Both the position numbers and the translations under genes were made by a program. A stretch of 31,512 nt of DNA from JAGOTN01 sp964538345 (GTDB lineage Bacteria > Patescibacteriota > Minisyncoccia > Phycocordibacterales > JAACPR01), in the NCBI GenBank assembly GCA_964538345.1, contig CAZIFF010000007.1, forward strand, positions 1-31,512. Reading direction: 5' to 3'. Below the pieces are notes generated by a model, which saw only the letters and a program-made list of their open reading frames with translations, was not told where the DNA came from and searched no databases. Of this stretch, positions 1 to 6,358 are shown in pieces (position 1 is the first letter of the stretch; every line of letters starts with the position of its first letter).

Positions 1-1976
1 AAAGAGGTATTACTATTACTTCAGCCGCAACTACTGCTTTTTGGGTGCCAACATATGCAAAAGGAGATAACTCTCTAAAACATCGTTTTAATATTATCGA
101 TACTCCAGGTCACGTAGACTTCACTGCAGAGGTGGAAAGATCTCTAAAAGTTCTAGATGGTGGAGTTGTAGTTTTTGACGGAGTAGCCGGTGTAGAGCCA
201 CAATCAGAAACAGTTTGGAGACAAGCTGATAAATATGGAGTGCCAAGAATTTGTTTTATAAATAAATTAGACAGAACAGGAGCTTCTTTTGAAAGATCAT
301 TTAAATCAATCACAGACAGACTTTCAAAAAATGCTGTGCGTGCACAACTTCCATGGGGAGAAGAATCTGATCTAAAGGGAATTATCGATCTTTTGAAAAT
401 GAAAGCTTATACATTTTCTGGAGACATGGGTAATGTTATTACAGAAGAAGAAATTCCAGCAGAATTAAAAGCTGATGCAGAAAAATACCGAGCAATTCTT
501 GTAGAAAAGATTGTTGAAAATGATGAAGAAGCAATGACAGCTTTCCTTGAAGGAAATGAACCAGACTTAGCTACACTAAAAAGAATTTTGCGAAAAGCGG
601 TTATTGATAGAACAGTTATCCCTGTGTTTACTGGTTCTGCTTTGAAAAATACTGGTGTGCAATTAGTTTTGGATGCTGTAGTTGATTATCTTCCATCTCC
701 AACAGATATTCCACCAATCGGAGGAATCAATCCAAAAACTGGAGAAGAAATGGTGCGAAAAGCTTCTGATGAAGAACCGTTTTCAGCACTTGCTTTCAAA
801 TTGCAAACTGACCCTTACGTAGGACAGCTTACATATTTCCGTGTTTACTCAGGAACAGTTTCAGCAGGTTCTTATGTATACAATGCAACAACAGGAGATA
901 AAGAAAGACTAGGACGAATTCTTCGAATGCATGCAAATGATAGAGAAGAAGTGCAAACAGTTTATGCTGGAGAAATCGCGGCTGCTGTGGGTCTAAAAAA
1001 TACTCACACATCAGATACTCTTTGTGATGAATCAAATCAAATCGAACTTCACAGAATTGTTTTTGCAGAGCCAGTGGTGTCTTTGAGAATTGAACCAAAA
1101 ACAAAAGCTGACCAAGAAAGAATGGGTATAGCTTTGAAAAAACTTGCAGAAGAAGATCCAACTTTCCGCGTGACTTCTGATGAAGAAACAGCTGAAACAA
1201 TTATTTCAGGTATGGGAGAACTTCACTTGGAAATTATTGTTGATCGTATGAAAAGAGAATTCAATGTGGAAGCAAATGTTGGTCAACCACAAGTAGCATA
1301 CAGAGAAACAATTCTAGGAGAAGGTGAAGCAGAATATAAATACATCAAACAATCAGGAGGTAAGGGTCAATACGGTCACGTTAAGATCAAGATTAAGCCA
1401 CTTGAAAAACTTGAAGAAGATGCGAAGGTTGCAAAAAATATCAAACGATCAGAAGGATTTGAATTCGTTAACAATATTAAAGGAGGTGTTGTGCCAAATG
1501 AATTTATTCCTGCTGTAGAAAAAGGTATTAAAGAAGCTATGGAAAGAGGAGTTGTTGCTGGATACAAGATGGTAGATATTTCAGCAGAACTTTTCGATGG
1601 TTCATATCACGATGTAGACTCATCAGAAATTGCTTTCAAACTTGCTGGACTTTACGCTTTCCAAGAAGCTGCACCAAAAGCACGTGCTGCCTTGCTTGAA
1701 CCTATTATGAAAGTTGAAGTAGTTGTGCCAGATCAAAACACTGGAGATATTACAGGTGATCTTTCATCAAAGCGTGGACAAATCGAAGGTATGGAAGAAA
1801 GAGGAATGGGAATTCAAGCTATTAAAGCGCTTGTGCCACTTTCAGAAATGTTTGGATATACAACACGACTTCGATCTATGACAGCTGGTAGAGGTTCTGC
1901 GACAATGGAATTTCATCATTATGATGTTGTGCCAGCGAATGTGGCTGAAGAAATCAAAAAGAAACGAGGTAAATAA
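1..1976 (+). CDS. fusA: Elongation factor G, 5'-truncated by the window edge
   Basis: EF-G is the GTPase that drives ribosomal translocation. The frame is open from base 3 and starts inside the G2 region (RGITITSAATTAFW), so the first residues, including the P-loop, lie outside the window. The GTG at 45 is only an internal codon. The G3 motif DTPGH, G4 NKLD and G5 GSAL are visible, followed by domains II to V; domain IV has the conserved GGKGQYGHV stretch and domain V ends near RGSATMEFHHY. About 657 residues are present of a usual 700. The stop codon at 1974-1976 is the first base of a long inverted repeat. Unlike a classical str operon, tuf does not follow; it lies about 7 kb downstream. 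Identification is certain; only the N-terminus is missing. Confidence 0.98.
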   Translation, partial: RGITITSAATTAFWVPTYAKGDNSLKHRFNIIDTPGHVDFTAEVERSLKVLDGGVVVFDGVAGVEPQSETVWRQADKYGVPRICFINKLDRTGASFERSFKSITDRLSKNAVRAQLPWGEESDLKGIIDLLKMKAYTFSGDMGNVITEEEIPAELKADAEKYRAILVEKIVENDEEAMTAFLEGNEPDLATLKRILRKAVIDRTVIPVFTGSALKNTGVQLVLDAVVDYLPSPTDIPPIGGINPKTGEEMVRKASDEEPFSALAFKLQTDPYVGQLTYFRVYSGTVSAGSYVYNATTGDKERLGRILRMHANDREEVQTVYAGEIAAAVGLKNTHTSDTLCDESNQIELHRIVFAEPVVSLRIEPKTKADQERMGIALKKLAEEDPTFRVTSDEETAETIISGMGELHLEIIVDRMKREFNVEANVGQPQVAYRETILGEGEAEYKYIKQSGGKGQYGHVKIKIKPLEKLEEDAKVAKNIKRSEGFEFVNNIKGGVVPNEFIPAVEKGIKEAMERGVVAGYKMVDISAELFDGSYHDVDSSEIAFKLAGLYAFQEAAPKARAALLEPIMKVEVVVPDQNTGDITGDLSSKRGQIEGMEERGMGIQAIKALVPLSEMFGYTTRLRSMTAGRGSATMEFHHYDVVPANVAEEIKKKRGK

Positions 1977-2099
1977 AATAACTCGCTACGAGTACCCACG
2001 ATAAAACAAAAAAAGATTCTCAAAGAGAATCTTTTTTTGTTTTTCGTTTTGCTCGCCGTTTGGGACGGCTCCGCAATGTACTCGTAGCGAGTTATTTTA
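1974..2099 (+). terminator. Large nested hairpin terminator after fusA
   Basis: A perfect 22-bp inverted repeat (1974-1995 with 2078-2099) encloses two further hairpins. The first is a perfect 19-bp stem (2003-2021 with 2025-2043) with an AAA loop whose 3' arm holds a T-run, a textbook intrinsic terminator. The second is a small GC hairpin (GCCGT at 2055-2059 with ACGGC at 2065-2069). The outer arm begins exactly on the fusA stop codon. The layout (outer stem, AT-rich inner stem, small GC hairpin) is the same as in the elements at 13014 and 24428, but no loop sequence is shared. Confidence 0.85.
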
Positions 2100-2191
2100 T
2101 TTTTCACAATCATTATTAATTTACTCAACAATCATTTGTCACAATATCATTAAAGATGTATATTGAAATTACAAATGTCCTTCGGGATCCA

Positions 2192-2220
2192 TCTCTTGGC
2201 AACCTCTTGGCAACAAGAGA
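2192..2220. repeat. 11-bp tandem duplication inside a small hairpin
   Basis: CTCTTGGCAAC occurs twice back to back (2193-2203 and 2204-2214). The outer bases TCTCTTG (2192-2198) and CAAGAGA (2214-2220) pair. It lies just downstream, on the minus strand, of the P-loop remnant and may be part of the same decayed locus. Two units only, so not a CRISPR. Apart from this, the terminator and the P-loop remnant, the gene-free stretch 1977-2389 shows nothing recognisable. Confidence 0.5.
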
Positions 2221-2232
2221 CAAAACAAGTAA

Positions 2233-2307
2233 TTAAATAATATCAGTCACTGTACTTTTTCCAGAACCAGAAGGTCCGTGAATTGCTATTAAATATTGTT
2301 TTTTCAT
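2233..2307 (-). pseudogene. P-loop NTPase/kinase N-terminal remnant (24 codons)
   Basis: On the minus strand an ATG at 2307 opens a 24-codon frame, MKKQYLIAIHGPSGSGKST then five residues and TAA at 2233-2235. IAIHGPSGSGKST is a textbook Walker A motif at the position expected for the start of a small nucleotide kinase (guanylate or cytidylate kinase type). The rest of such a protein, roughly 180-220 residues, is not found in any minus-strand frame further on. The simplest reading is a truncated remnant of a kinase gene whose body was deleted. A real 24-residue peptide is unlikely because a P-loop does not function without its fold. The exact parent family cannot be told. Confidence 0.6.
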
Positions 2308-2389
2308 TAAAAATGATTTTAGAATAAAAATTTATTAAAAAACTGTTAAAACTTTAAATTAAAAGTAGATACTTTCCAAGTATTATTTG

Positions 2390-2872
2390 ATGATGGTGAT
2401 TAAAATCTATATAGATGCATCTAATTTAAAATTTGGCATAGAACAATCTGGTTGGAAATTGGATTATAAAAGATTTTTTAATTGGCTTAAGAATAAGTTT
2501 GGAACAGAAAACATGATTTTATTTATTGGTTTTATTTCAGATAATCAGGATATTTATAAAAAATTGAATTCATATGGTTATCAATTAAATTTCAGGCCTA
2601 CTTTATTGGGGAAGGATGGGAAAATAAAGGGCAATGTTGATGGGGAATTAATTCTTGCTGTTTTGATTGATTACTTTGAGAACAATCTAGATCAAGCCAT
2701 AATAATTTCCGGAGATGGAGATTATTATTGTGTTGTAGAATTTTTAAAAAATAGAAATATTCCAGTGACAATAATTGCTCCTAATAAAAACTATCTTTCA
2801 TTGCTATTAAAGAGGGCCAATGTCCCTATTATTATTTTAAATGAATTAAGGCCTAAATTGTCTATAAAATAA
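2390..2872 (+). CDS. NYN-domain (LabA/PIN-like) putative ribonuclease
   Basis: A 160-residue single-domain protein. The N-terminal strand KIYIDASNL, the middle GNVDGELILAVLID and the later IIISGDGDYYCVVEFL match the acidic active-site signatures of the NYN/LabA branch of the PIN nuclease superfamily, which cleaves RNA in a metal-dependent way. ATG codons at 2390 and 2393 are both possible, and a TTG at 2387 is also open. A TATTAT box at 2381-2386 lies so close that a transcript would start about at the ATG, favouring 2393 and a leaderless mRNA. A short palindrome (ATACTT/AAGTAT, 2369-2383) overlaps that box. It is followed at once by a terminator. The substrate is unknown. Confidence 0.85.
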   Translation: MMVIKIYIDASNLKFGIEQSGWKLDYKRFFNWLKNKFGTENMILFIGFISDNQDIYKKLNSYGYQLNFRPTLLGKDGKIKGNVDGELILAVLIDYFENNLDQAIIISGDGDYYCVVEFLKNRNIPVTIIAPNKNYLSLLLKRANVPIIILNELRPKLSIK

Positions 2873-2874
2873 AA

Positions 2875-2913
2875 AAGCCCCCGGATATGCAGTACATATC
2901 AAGGGTCTTTTTC
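2875..2913. terminator. Imperfect, probably bidirectional terminator after the NYN gene
   Basis: AGCCCCCGGATATG (2876-2889) pairs with CATATCAAGGGTCT (2895-2908) around a 5-nt loop, with three mismatches. It is flanked by an A-run on the left and a T-run on the right, so it can act in both directions. On the minus strand it would stop transcription from the divergent promoter at 2928-2955. Confidence 0.65.
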
Positions 2914-2927
2914 TTATTTATATGGGT

Positions 2928-2955
2928 ATTATATACTTTGTATAGAAAAAGTCAA
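2928..2955 (-). promoter_or_regulatory. Minus-strand promoter-like site, divergent from the rplJ promoter
   Basis: Read on the minus strand: TTGACT (2955-2950), 16 bp, TATAAT (2933-2928). It shares the GTCAAATTTGAC palindrome (2951-2962) with the rplJ promoter. No minus-strand gene follows, only the bidirectional terminator and then the antisense of the NYN gene. The match to consensus is good, but activity is unproven. Confidence 0.45.
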
Positions 2956-2957
2956 AT

Positions 2958-2984
2958 TTGACACACACCCAAAAATCATATAAT
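2958..2984 (+). promoter_or_regulatory. rplJ-rplL promoter
   Basis: TTGACA (2958-2963) and TATAAT (2979-2984) with a rather short 15-bp spacer. The predicted start is near 2991, giving a leader of about 160 nt. The -35 box is half of the perfect palindrome GTCAAATTTGAC. Confidence 0.75.
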
Positions 2985-2990
2985 CTCTTC

Positions 2991-3150
2991 TGTGTAGGGC
3001 CTGAGACAAGTGGCATTCAAATAAGACCGCTCGAGACCTGAAAAACATAGCGAATATTTTGCAAAATAAAATATAAGCTGTGTTTCTCTAATATTTCTCT
3101 CTAAGGCCTTGCAAAACAAAGGTCGTTTATTTTTTTAAAGATCCAATAAA
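2991..3150 (+). promoter_or_regulatory. rplJ leader with attenuator-like alternative hairpins
   Basis: GGGCCT at 2997-3002 can pair with AGGCCT at 3104-3109, closing the leader. The same GGCCTT (3105-3110) can instead pair with AAGGTC (3119-3124), followed by a U-rich tract to 3136, a weak terminator shape. The two pairings exclude each other. In many bacteria the L10-L12 complex binds its own leader; this arrangement fits such autogenous control. The terminator stem is only 6 bp, so this is inference. Confidence 0.5.
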
Positions 3151-3636
3151 ATGGCAATCACACGACAAAAGAAAACAGAAATTCTAGACAAAGTTAAAGA
3201 TGCAGCAAAAAAAGAATCTGCTGTATTTGTTAGTTTTAGAGGAGTTCCTGTGTCAGATACGTCAGCTATGCGTGCGAAACTTCGCGAAGCAGGTGTTGCG
3301 TATTTTGTAGCAAAAAAGACTCTTGTTAAAAAAGCATTTAGTGAAGCTGGTATCGAAGGTGAACTTCCTCAATTAGACGGTGAGTTAGCTGTAGCATATT
3401 CAGAAGATCCAACTGCTCCTGCTCGTGAGATTTTTGCCTTCCATAAAACACTTGGCGACAACTTTAGAATCGTAGGTGGAGTATTTGAAAATAAATTCCT
3501 TTCTAGAAAAGAAATGGAAGTAATTGCTCAAATTCCTTCACTTCATACTTTACGAGGTATGTTTGTTAATGTTATCAATTCTCCAATTCAGGGATTTGCT
3601 ATGGTGGTTAAAGCTTACGCAGACAAGAAAGCTTAA
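3151..3636 (+). CDS. rplJ: 50S ribosomal protein L10 (uL10)
   Basis: L10 forms the base of the ribosomal stalk and carries the L7/L12 dimers. The protein has 161 residues. The early stretch VFVSFRGVPVSDTSAMRAKLREAG and YFVAKKTLVKKAF match the conserved RNA-binding part of L10, and the C-terminal helical tail (SPIQGFAMVVKAYADKKA) is the L12-binding region. ATG at 3151 has no Shine-Dalgarno sequence in front. It is followed after 28 bp by rplL, the usual pair. The usual upstream partners rplK and rplA are not in this window. Confidence 0.97.
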   Translation: MAITRQKKTEILDKVKDAAKKESAVFVSFRGVPVSDTSAMRAKLREAGVAYFVAKKTLVKKAFSEAGIEGELPQLDGELAVAYSEDPTAPAREIFAFHKTLGDNFRIVGGVFENKFLSRKEMEVIAQIPSLHTLRGMFVNVINSPIQGFAMVVKAYADKKA

Positions 3637-3664
3637 TAAATTTAGTTAACTAATAATTAATAAT

Positions 3665-4105
3665 ATGTCAGATACAGATATTCAAAACGATGCTCCGGTA
3701 GTAGAAGAAACTTCTGCTCCTGTTGCTGAATCAGTTGAAGTCCCTGCAAAATTTGCTTCTCTTGTAGAACAAGTAGAATCAATGAGTGTTCTTGAACTTA
3801 ACGAACTTGTTAAGGTTCTTGAAAAGAAGTTTGGTGTTTCAGCTGTTGCTGTAGCCGCTGCTCCTGCAGCAGGTGGTGCAGCCGCTGAAGAACAAGATTC
3901 ATTTACAGTTGTACTTGCAGATGCCGGTGCACAAAAAATCGCCGTTATCAAAGTTGTAAAAGAAGTACTTGCACTTGGACTTAAAGAAGCTAAAGATCTT
4001 GTTGATGCTGCTCCTTCAGATTTGAAGAGTGGTGTTAAGAAGGCTGAAGCTGAAGAACTTAAGAAGAAGCTTGAAGAAGCTGGAGCTAAAGTTGAGTTGA
4101 AGTAA
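3665..4105 (+). CDS. rplL: 50S ribosomal protein L7/L12 (bL12)
   Basis: L12 is the mobile stalk protein that recruits translational GTPases. It has 146 residues, longer than the usual 120-125 because of an acidic N-terminal extension of about 28 residues rich in Asp, Glu, Ala and Val. The dimerisation domain (SLVEQVESMSVLELNELVKVLEKKFG), the Ala/Gly hinge (AVAAAPAAGGAAAEEQ) and the C-terminal domain (KIAVIKVVKEVLALGLKEAKDLVD) are all clear. Transcription ends in the large hairpin starting 11 bp after the stop. Confidence 0.98.
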   Translation: MSDTDIQNDAPVVEETSAPVAESVEVPAKFASLVEQVESMSVLELNELVKVLEKKFGVSAVAVAAAPAAGGAAAEEQDSFTVVLADAGAQKIAVIKVVKEVLALGLKEAKDLVDAAPSDLKSGVKKAEAEELKKKLEEAGAKVELK

Positions 4106-4115
4106 AAGTTAAAAG

Positions 4116-4207
4116 CAAAAACCCCCGAAAAATTATTCTTCTCGTCAACGGCTTCGGCCTTCGGCCTGCAGATGTTTCCTCAAAGAATAATTTTTCGGGG
4201 GTTTTTG
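4116..4207 (+). terminator. Terminator with conserved GGCC core (family A, copy 1)
   Basis: A perfect 25-bp inverted repeat (4116-4140 with 4183-4207; outer part CAAAAACCCCCG / CGGGGGTTTTTG) works as a terminator in both directions between converging rplL and the HTH regulator. The 42-nt interior contains TCAACGGCTTCGGCC, then TTC, then GGCCTGCAGATGTTTC. This core recurs almost unchanged at 25742-25819 and, in opposite orientation, at 30547-30631, while the stems are unrelated in sequence. The core orientation follows the ribosomal-protein gene. Confidence 0.92.
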
Positions 4208-4234
4208 TATTTACTGATATTTTAAAGACTTTAT

Positions 4235-5056
4235 TTAAATTTCAAAAACTTTACTAAGATGTTTTTCGATCAGCTCGTGGTAGTTAATTTTAAGAGATAA
4301 AGATTTTGTAAACATAAACAATTCTTTTATTAGTAGTATAATTTCCTGGTTGTGAATTTCTAATGCAATTTCATCCTCCCAGTTTAATATATAAAGCTCT
4401 TGATCTGTAAAATATATTTCTGAACTAACATTAAAATAAGTATTATCAATAATACTCATGTCAGCCATTCTTTTTTCCAAACTTTTTAAAAGTTTTTCTT
4501 GAGTCATTTGGAAATTGTTTTCATTTATATATTTATCCATATACTTGTTCATGTAATTTTTGTTGATAATCACATCAAATATTATATGATTCTTTTTTAC
4601 TCTTTCATTCAATTCAACTAATTTATCCGGAGTTATTTTACTAATAGAAGAAAGCATAGAAGAGGTGGGTTGTATTACATGAACCCTTTGATTTTTTAGG
4701 TTAGTAATTTTTTCATAAGTTTTTATTAAACTAGATATCCCATATGAAATTTTTGAGTCTGGTATTCTTAAAAATTCTTTATCTAACTGATTTTTCGAGA
4801 TAGTGGACTCAGTGAATAAAATTGAGTCTATATATTTTTTATCGACAGTAGAGAGGATTGTTTTATTTTTATCTTTTTTCTTTAGAATTAAATTTCTTTT
4901 TAATAGAGAGTCTATTGTTGTGTATAGGGAAGTCCTAGGTATTTTCGAGATTCTAGATACTTCAGAAACTGTTTTCTCACCGGACTGGAGAATTTCAAGA
5001 AGCTTTTCTTCGTAATTATTTAAATTAACTATTCTTGAAAACTTTTTACCAAACAT
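4235..5056 (-). CDS. TrmB-like winged-helix transcriptional regulator
   Basis: A 273-residue protein starting at ATG 5056. The first 75 residues form a winged helix-turn-helix (YEEKLLEILQSGEKTVSEV, SRISKIPRTSLYTTIDSLLKR, then a Lys-rich wing), as in TrmB/MarR-type regulators. The rest is an AT-rich Ile/Lys/Asn-rich effector or dimerisation region that I cannot assign. A longer frame starts at 5092, but that lies inside the palindromic operator and is unlikely. A TATAGT box at 5063-5068 leaves 6 nt before the ATG, so the mRNA is probably leaderless, and the palindrome at 5071-5095 covers the -35 region, implying autorepression. It faces away from the radical SAM gene and probably controls it. 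The effector is unknown. Confidence 0.8.
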   Translation of the reverse strand: MFGKKFSRIVNLNNYEEKLLEILQSGEKTVSEVSRISKIPRTSLYTTIDSLLKRNLILKKKDKNKTILSTVDKKYIDSILFTESTISKNQLDKEFLRIPDSKISYGISSLIKTYEKITNLKNQRVHVIQPTSSMLSSISKITPDKLVELNERVKKNHIIFDVIINKNYMNKYMDKYINENNFQMTQEKLLKSLEKRMADMSIIDNTYFNVSSEIYFTDQELYILNWEDEIALEIHNQEIILLIKELFMFTKSLSLKINYHELIEKHLSKVFEI

Positions 5057-5070
5057 AGCATTACTATAAT

Positions 5071-5095
5071 ATATTGACGATAATATCGTCAATAT
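5071..5095. promoter_or_regulatory. 25-bp perfect palindrome, probable operator of the divergent pair
   Basis: The half-sites ATATTGACGATA and TATCGTCAATAT flank a central A. The palindrome overlaps the -35 region of the regulator (TATAGT -10 at 5063-5068 on the minus strand). It also abuts the upstream region of a TATACT box (5114-5119) that could drive the radical SAM gene. Position and symmetry fit a dimeric winged-helix repressor acting on both genes. Confidence 0.75.
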
Positions 5096-5179
5096 GACTT
5101 ATTTAAAAATCCATATACTACAAGTCTTTTATGAACAAATATTGGGAAATAATTAAAAATAAAACAACAGAAAACTAAA

Positions 5180-6157
5180 TTGGTAAAACTATATGCAAAT
5201 CAAGAACCTTCAAAATACAAAACAATGAGTATTATTCAAGAATGGAAGAGTGGAGCACTTGAAGAGAAGTGGACACCAAGGCGAATCATAGTAACCCCAG
5301 AACCAAACTGTAACCTCGCGTGTGATCACTGTTACTTTTCTCATGAGAAATTTAACATTGGTTCAGATACAACTGATTGGACAGAGTGCATTAATTTTGC
5401 ACTAGATCACGATATCAATGTGTTTTGTGCGGGTAGGATTGTTACTCATCGAGTGATGCGTTTTTGCAGAGAATATTTGCAAGAAGTAGACACTCGGTCT
5501 GTAATTCCCAGGCTTTCTTTTGTTGATAATGGGTATACCATTTTCAATGCAAAGGAATTTTTTGGACGAGTGTTTGAATTCAATGTTTCCATTGACGGAA
5601 ATGACGAGAAACACGACATCCAAAGAAACAAATCTGGTTCTGCACGGACGGCGTGGAATGCTATCTATAAACTCAAGGAAATGGGCTTTGATCCTCTTAT
5701 AGCAAGTTGCATTTCTCCGATCACAATGATTGGTTGGGATGAATTTGAGAGTGAAGTCCAAAAAGCAGATGTTCCTATGTCTGTGAACTTAACACTTCCT
5801 GTTGAATTCACCAGAAAGAATGCATGTTTTTCGGATTTCAGCTTGAGGATGGAAGCTTTGAAGTTGTTGGTAGATGGAATTCCAAAGATGATTCAGGTTT
5901 ATAATCTGGAAGATATGGTTGCTTTGAAGCAGTTAAAAGTTAAAACTAACTGGTTTGAAGACGACACACTTCCGGGTATGATGACATATTTGCCAAATGG
6001 TGGATATGTCGCGTATAGGCCACAAACAATTCTTCGTAATGTAGAGTTTGTAGCTCATTACGATGGAAAAGTTAAGCCTGCAATACAGATGCAGGATGGG
6101 ACTCCGTTTCAACTACTGCTCGATCAGGAAATTGAAAACTGGAAAAAAACTCAATAA
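5180..6157 (+). CDS. Radical SAM enzyme, probable peptide modifier
   Basis: A 325-residue protein (TTG start at 5180; an ATG at 5225 would give 310 residues). PNCNLACDHCYF supplies the CxxxCxxC motif (C44, C48, C51) that binds the 4Fe-4S cluster used to cleave S-adenosylmethionine. VSIDGNDEKHDIQRNKSGSA matches the later barrel strand typical of radical SAM/SPASM peptide-modifying enzymes. The C-terminal third has no Cys cluster, so a SPASM iron-sulfur domain is absent. Just downstream, on a strong Shine-Dalgarno site, is a 25-codon ORF, which suggests a peptide substrate. Codon use is less AT-biased than in the neighbouring ribosomal genes, hinting at transfer. No Shine-Dalgarno sequence decides between the two starts. 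Confidence 0.88.
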   Translation: MVKLYANQEPSKYKTMSIIQEWKSGALEEKWTPRRIIVTPEPNCNLACDHCYFSHEKFNIGSDTTDWTECINFALDHDINVFCAGRIVTHRVMRFCREYLQEVDTRSVIPRLSFVDNGYTIFNAKEFFGRVFEFNVSIDGNDEKHDIQRNKSGSARTAWNAIYKLKEMGFDPLIASCISPITMIGWDEFESEVQKADVPMSVNLTLPVEFTRKNACFSDFSLRMEALKLLVDGIPKMIQVYNLEDMVALKQLKVKTNWFEDDTLPGMMTYLPNGGYVAYRPQTILRNVEFVAHYDGKVKPAIQMQDGTPFQLLLDQEIENWKKTQ

Positions 6158-6174
6158 TAGAAAGGAGGCAATAT

Positions 6175-6252
6175 ATGGCATTAGGTGCTGGAAACAAAGG
6201 TCATAAAGTGGTCCGACCAACTACACATAAACCAAATATTGTTCAGAAATGA
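6175..6252 (+). CDS. 25-residue peptide: RiPP precursor candidate or leader peptide
   Basis: ATG at 6175 follows a perfect AGGAGG (6163-6168) at 6 nt spacing, one of only two strong Shine-Dalgarno sites in the window, and ends in TGA at 6250-6252. The peptide starts MALGAGNKGHKVV, ends THKPNIVQK, is strongly basic, has two His and no Cys, Asp or Glu. It begins 17 bp after the radical SAM stop codon and ends 19 bp before a terminator, so the two form one transcript. I do not recognise the sequence. Either it is a substrate of the radical SAM enzyme, or its translation steers the overlapping hairpins described next. Confidence 0.65.
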   Translation: MALGAGNKGHKVVRPTTHKPNIVQK

Positions 6253-6310
6253 GCAAAGTTGGTTTATATCGAACCACTTTCGACTTTAATATGTTGAAAG
6301 TGGTTTTTTC
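6205..6310 (+). terminator. Terminator with competing upstream pairings
   Basis: The terminator is AACCACTTTC (6272-6281) paired with GAAAGTGGTT (6296-6305), followed by T-run to 6309. Its left arm can instead pair with AAAGTGGT inside the small ORF (6205-6212). In that alternative fold ATAAACCAA (6227-6235) and TTGGTTTAT (6259-6267) pair perfectly inside. The two states exclude each other, as in transcription attenuators. Confidence 0.75.
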
Positions 6311-6345
6311 TTTTAAAACCAATTTTGAAATTTGTTTTTATGCAT

Positions 6346-6358
6346 TACAATAATGAGT
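6346..6358 (+). promoter_or_regulatory. TACAAT -10 box immediately before the ATG of the next gene
   Basis: TACAAT at 6346-6351 is preceded by TTGAAA (6325-6330) at a short 15-bp spacing. The predicted start falls at about 6358-6359, on the second of two ATG codons, so the message would be leaderless. Confidence 0.5.

Noticed and set aside
45..1976. GTG at 45 as the fusA start
   Set aside because: The frame stays open to base 3 and encodes conserved EF-G residues upstream of it, so the gene is cut by the window edge.
2193..2214. Possible CRISPR or repeat array
   Set aside because: Only two 11-bp units with no spacers; no cas genes anywhere in the window.
2160..2232. tRNA-like segment (TTCGGGATCC)
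   Set aside because: No acceptor, anticodon or T arms can be drawn around it.
4803..5015. Plus-strand ORF inside the HTH regulator gene
   Set aside because: Antisense shadow of a gene with a clear winged-helix domain; no start signals.
6250..6252. TGA read as glycine (alternative code of some CPR lineages)
   Set aside because: Continuing past this TGA gives no conserved sequence, and no family-conserved residue in the window is encoded by TGA.
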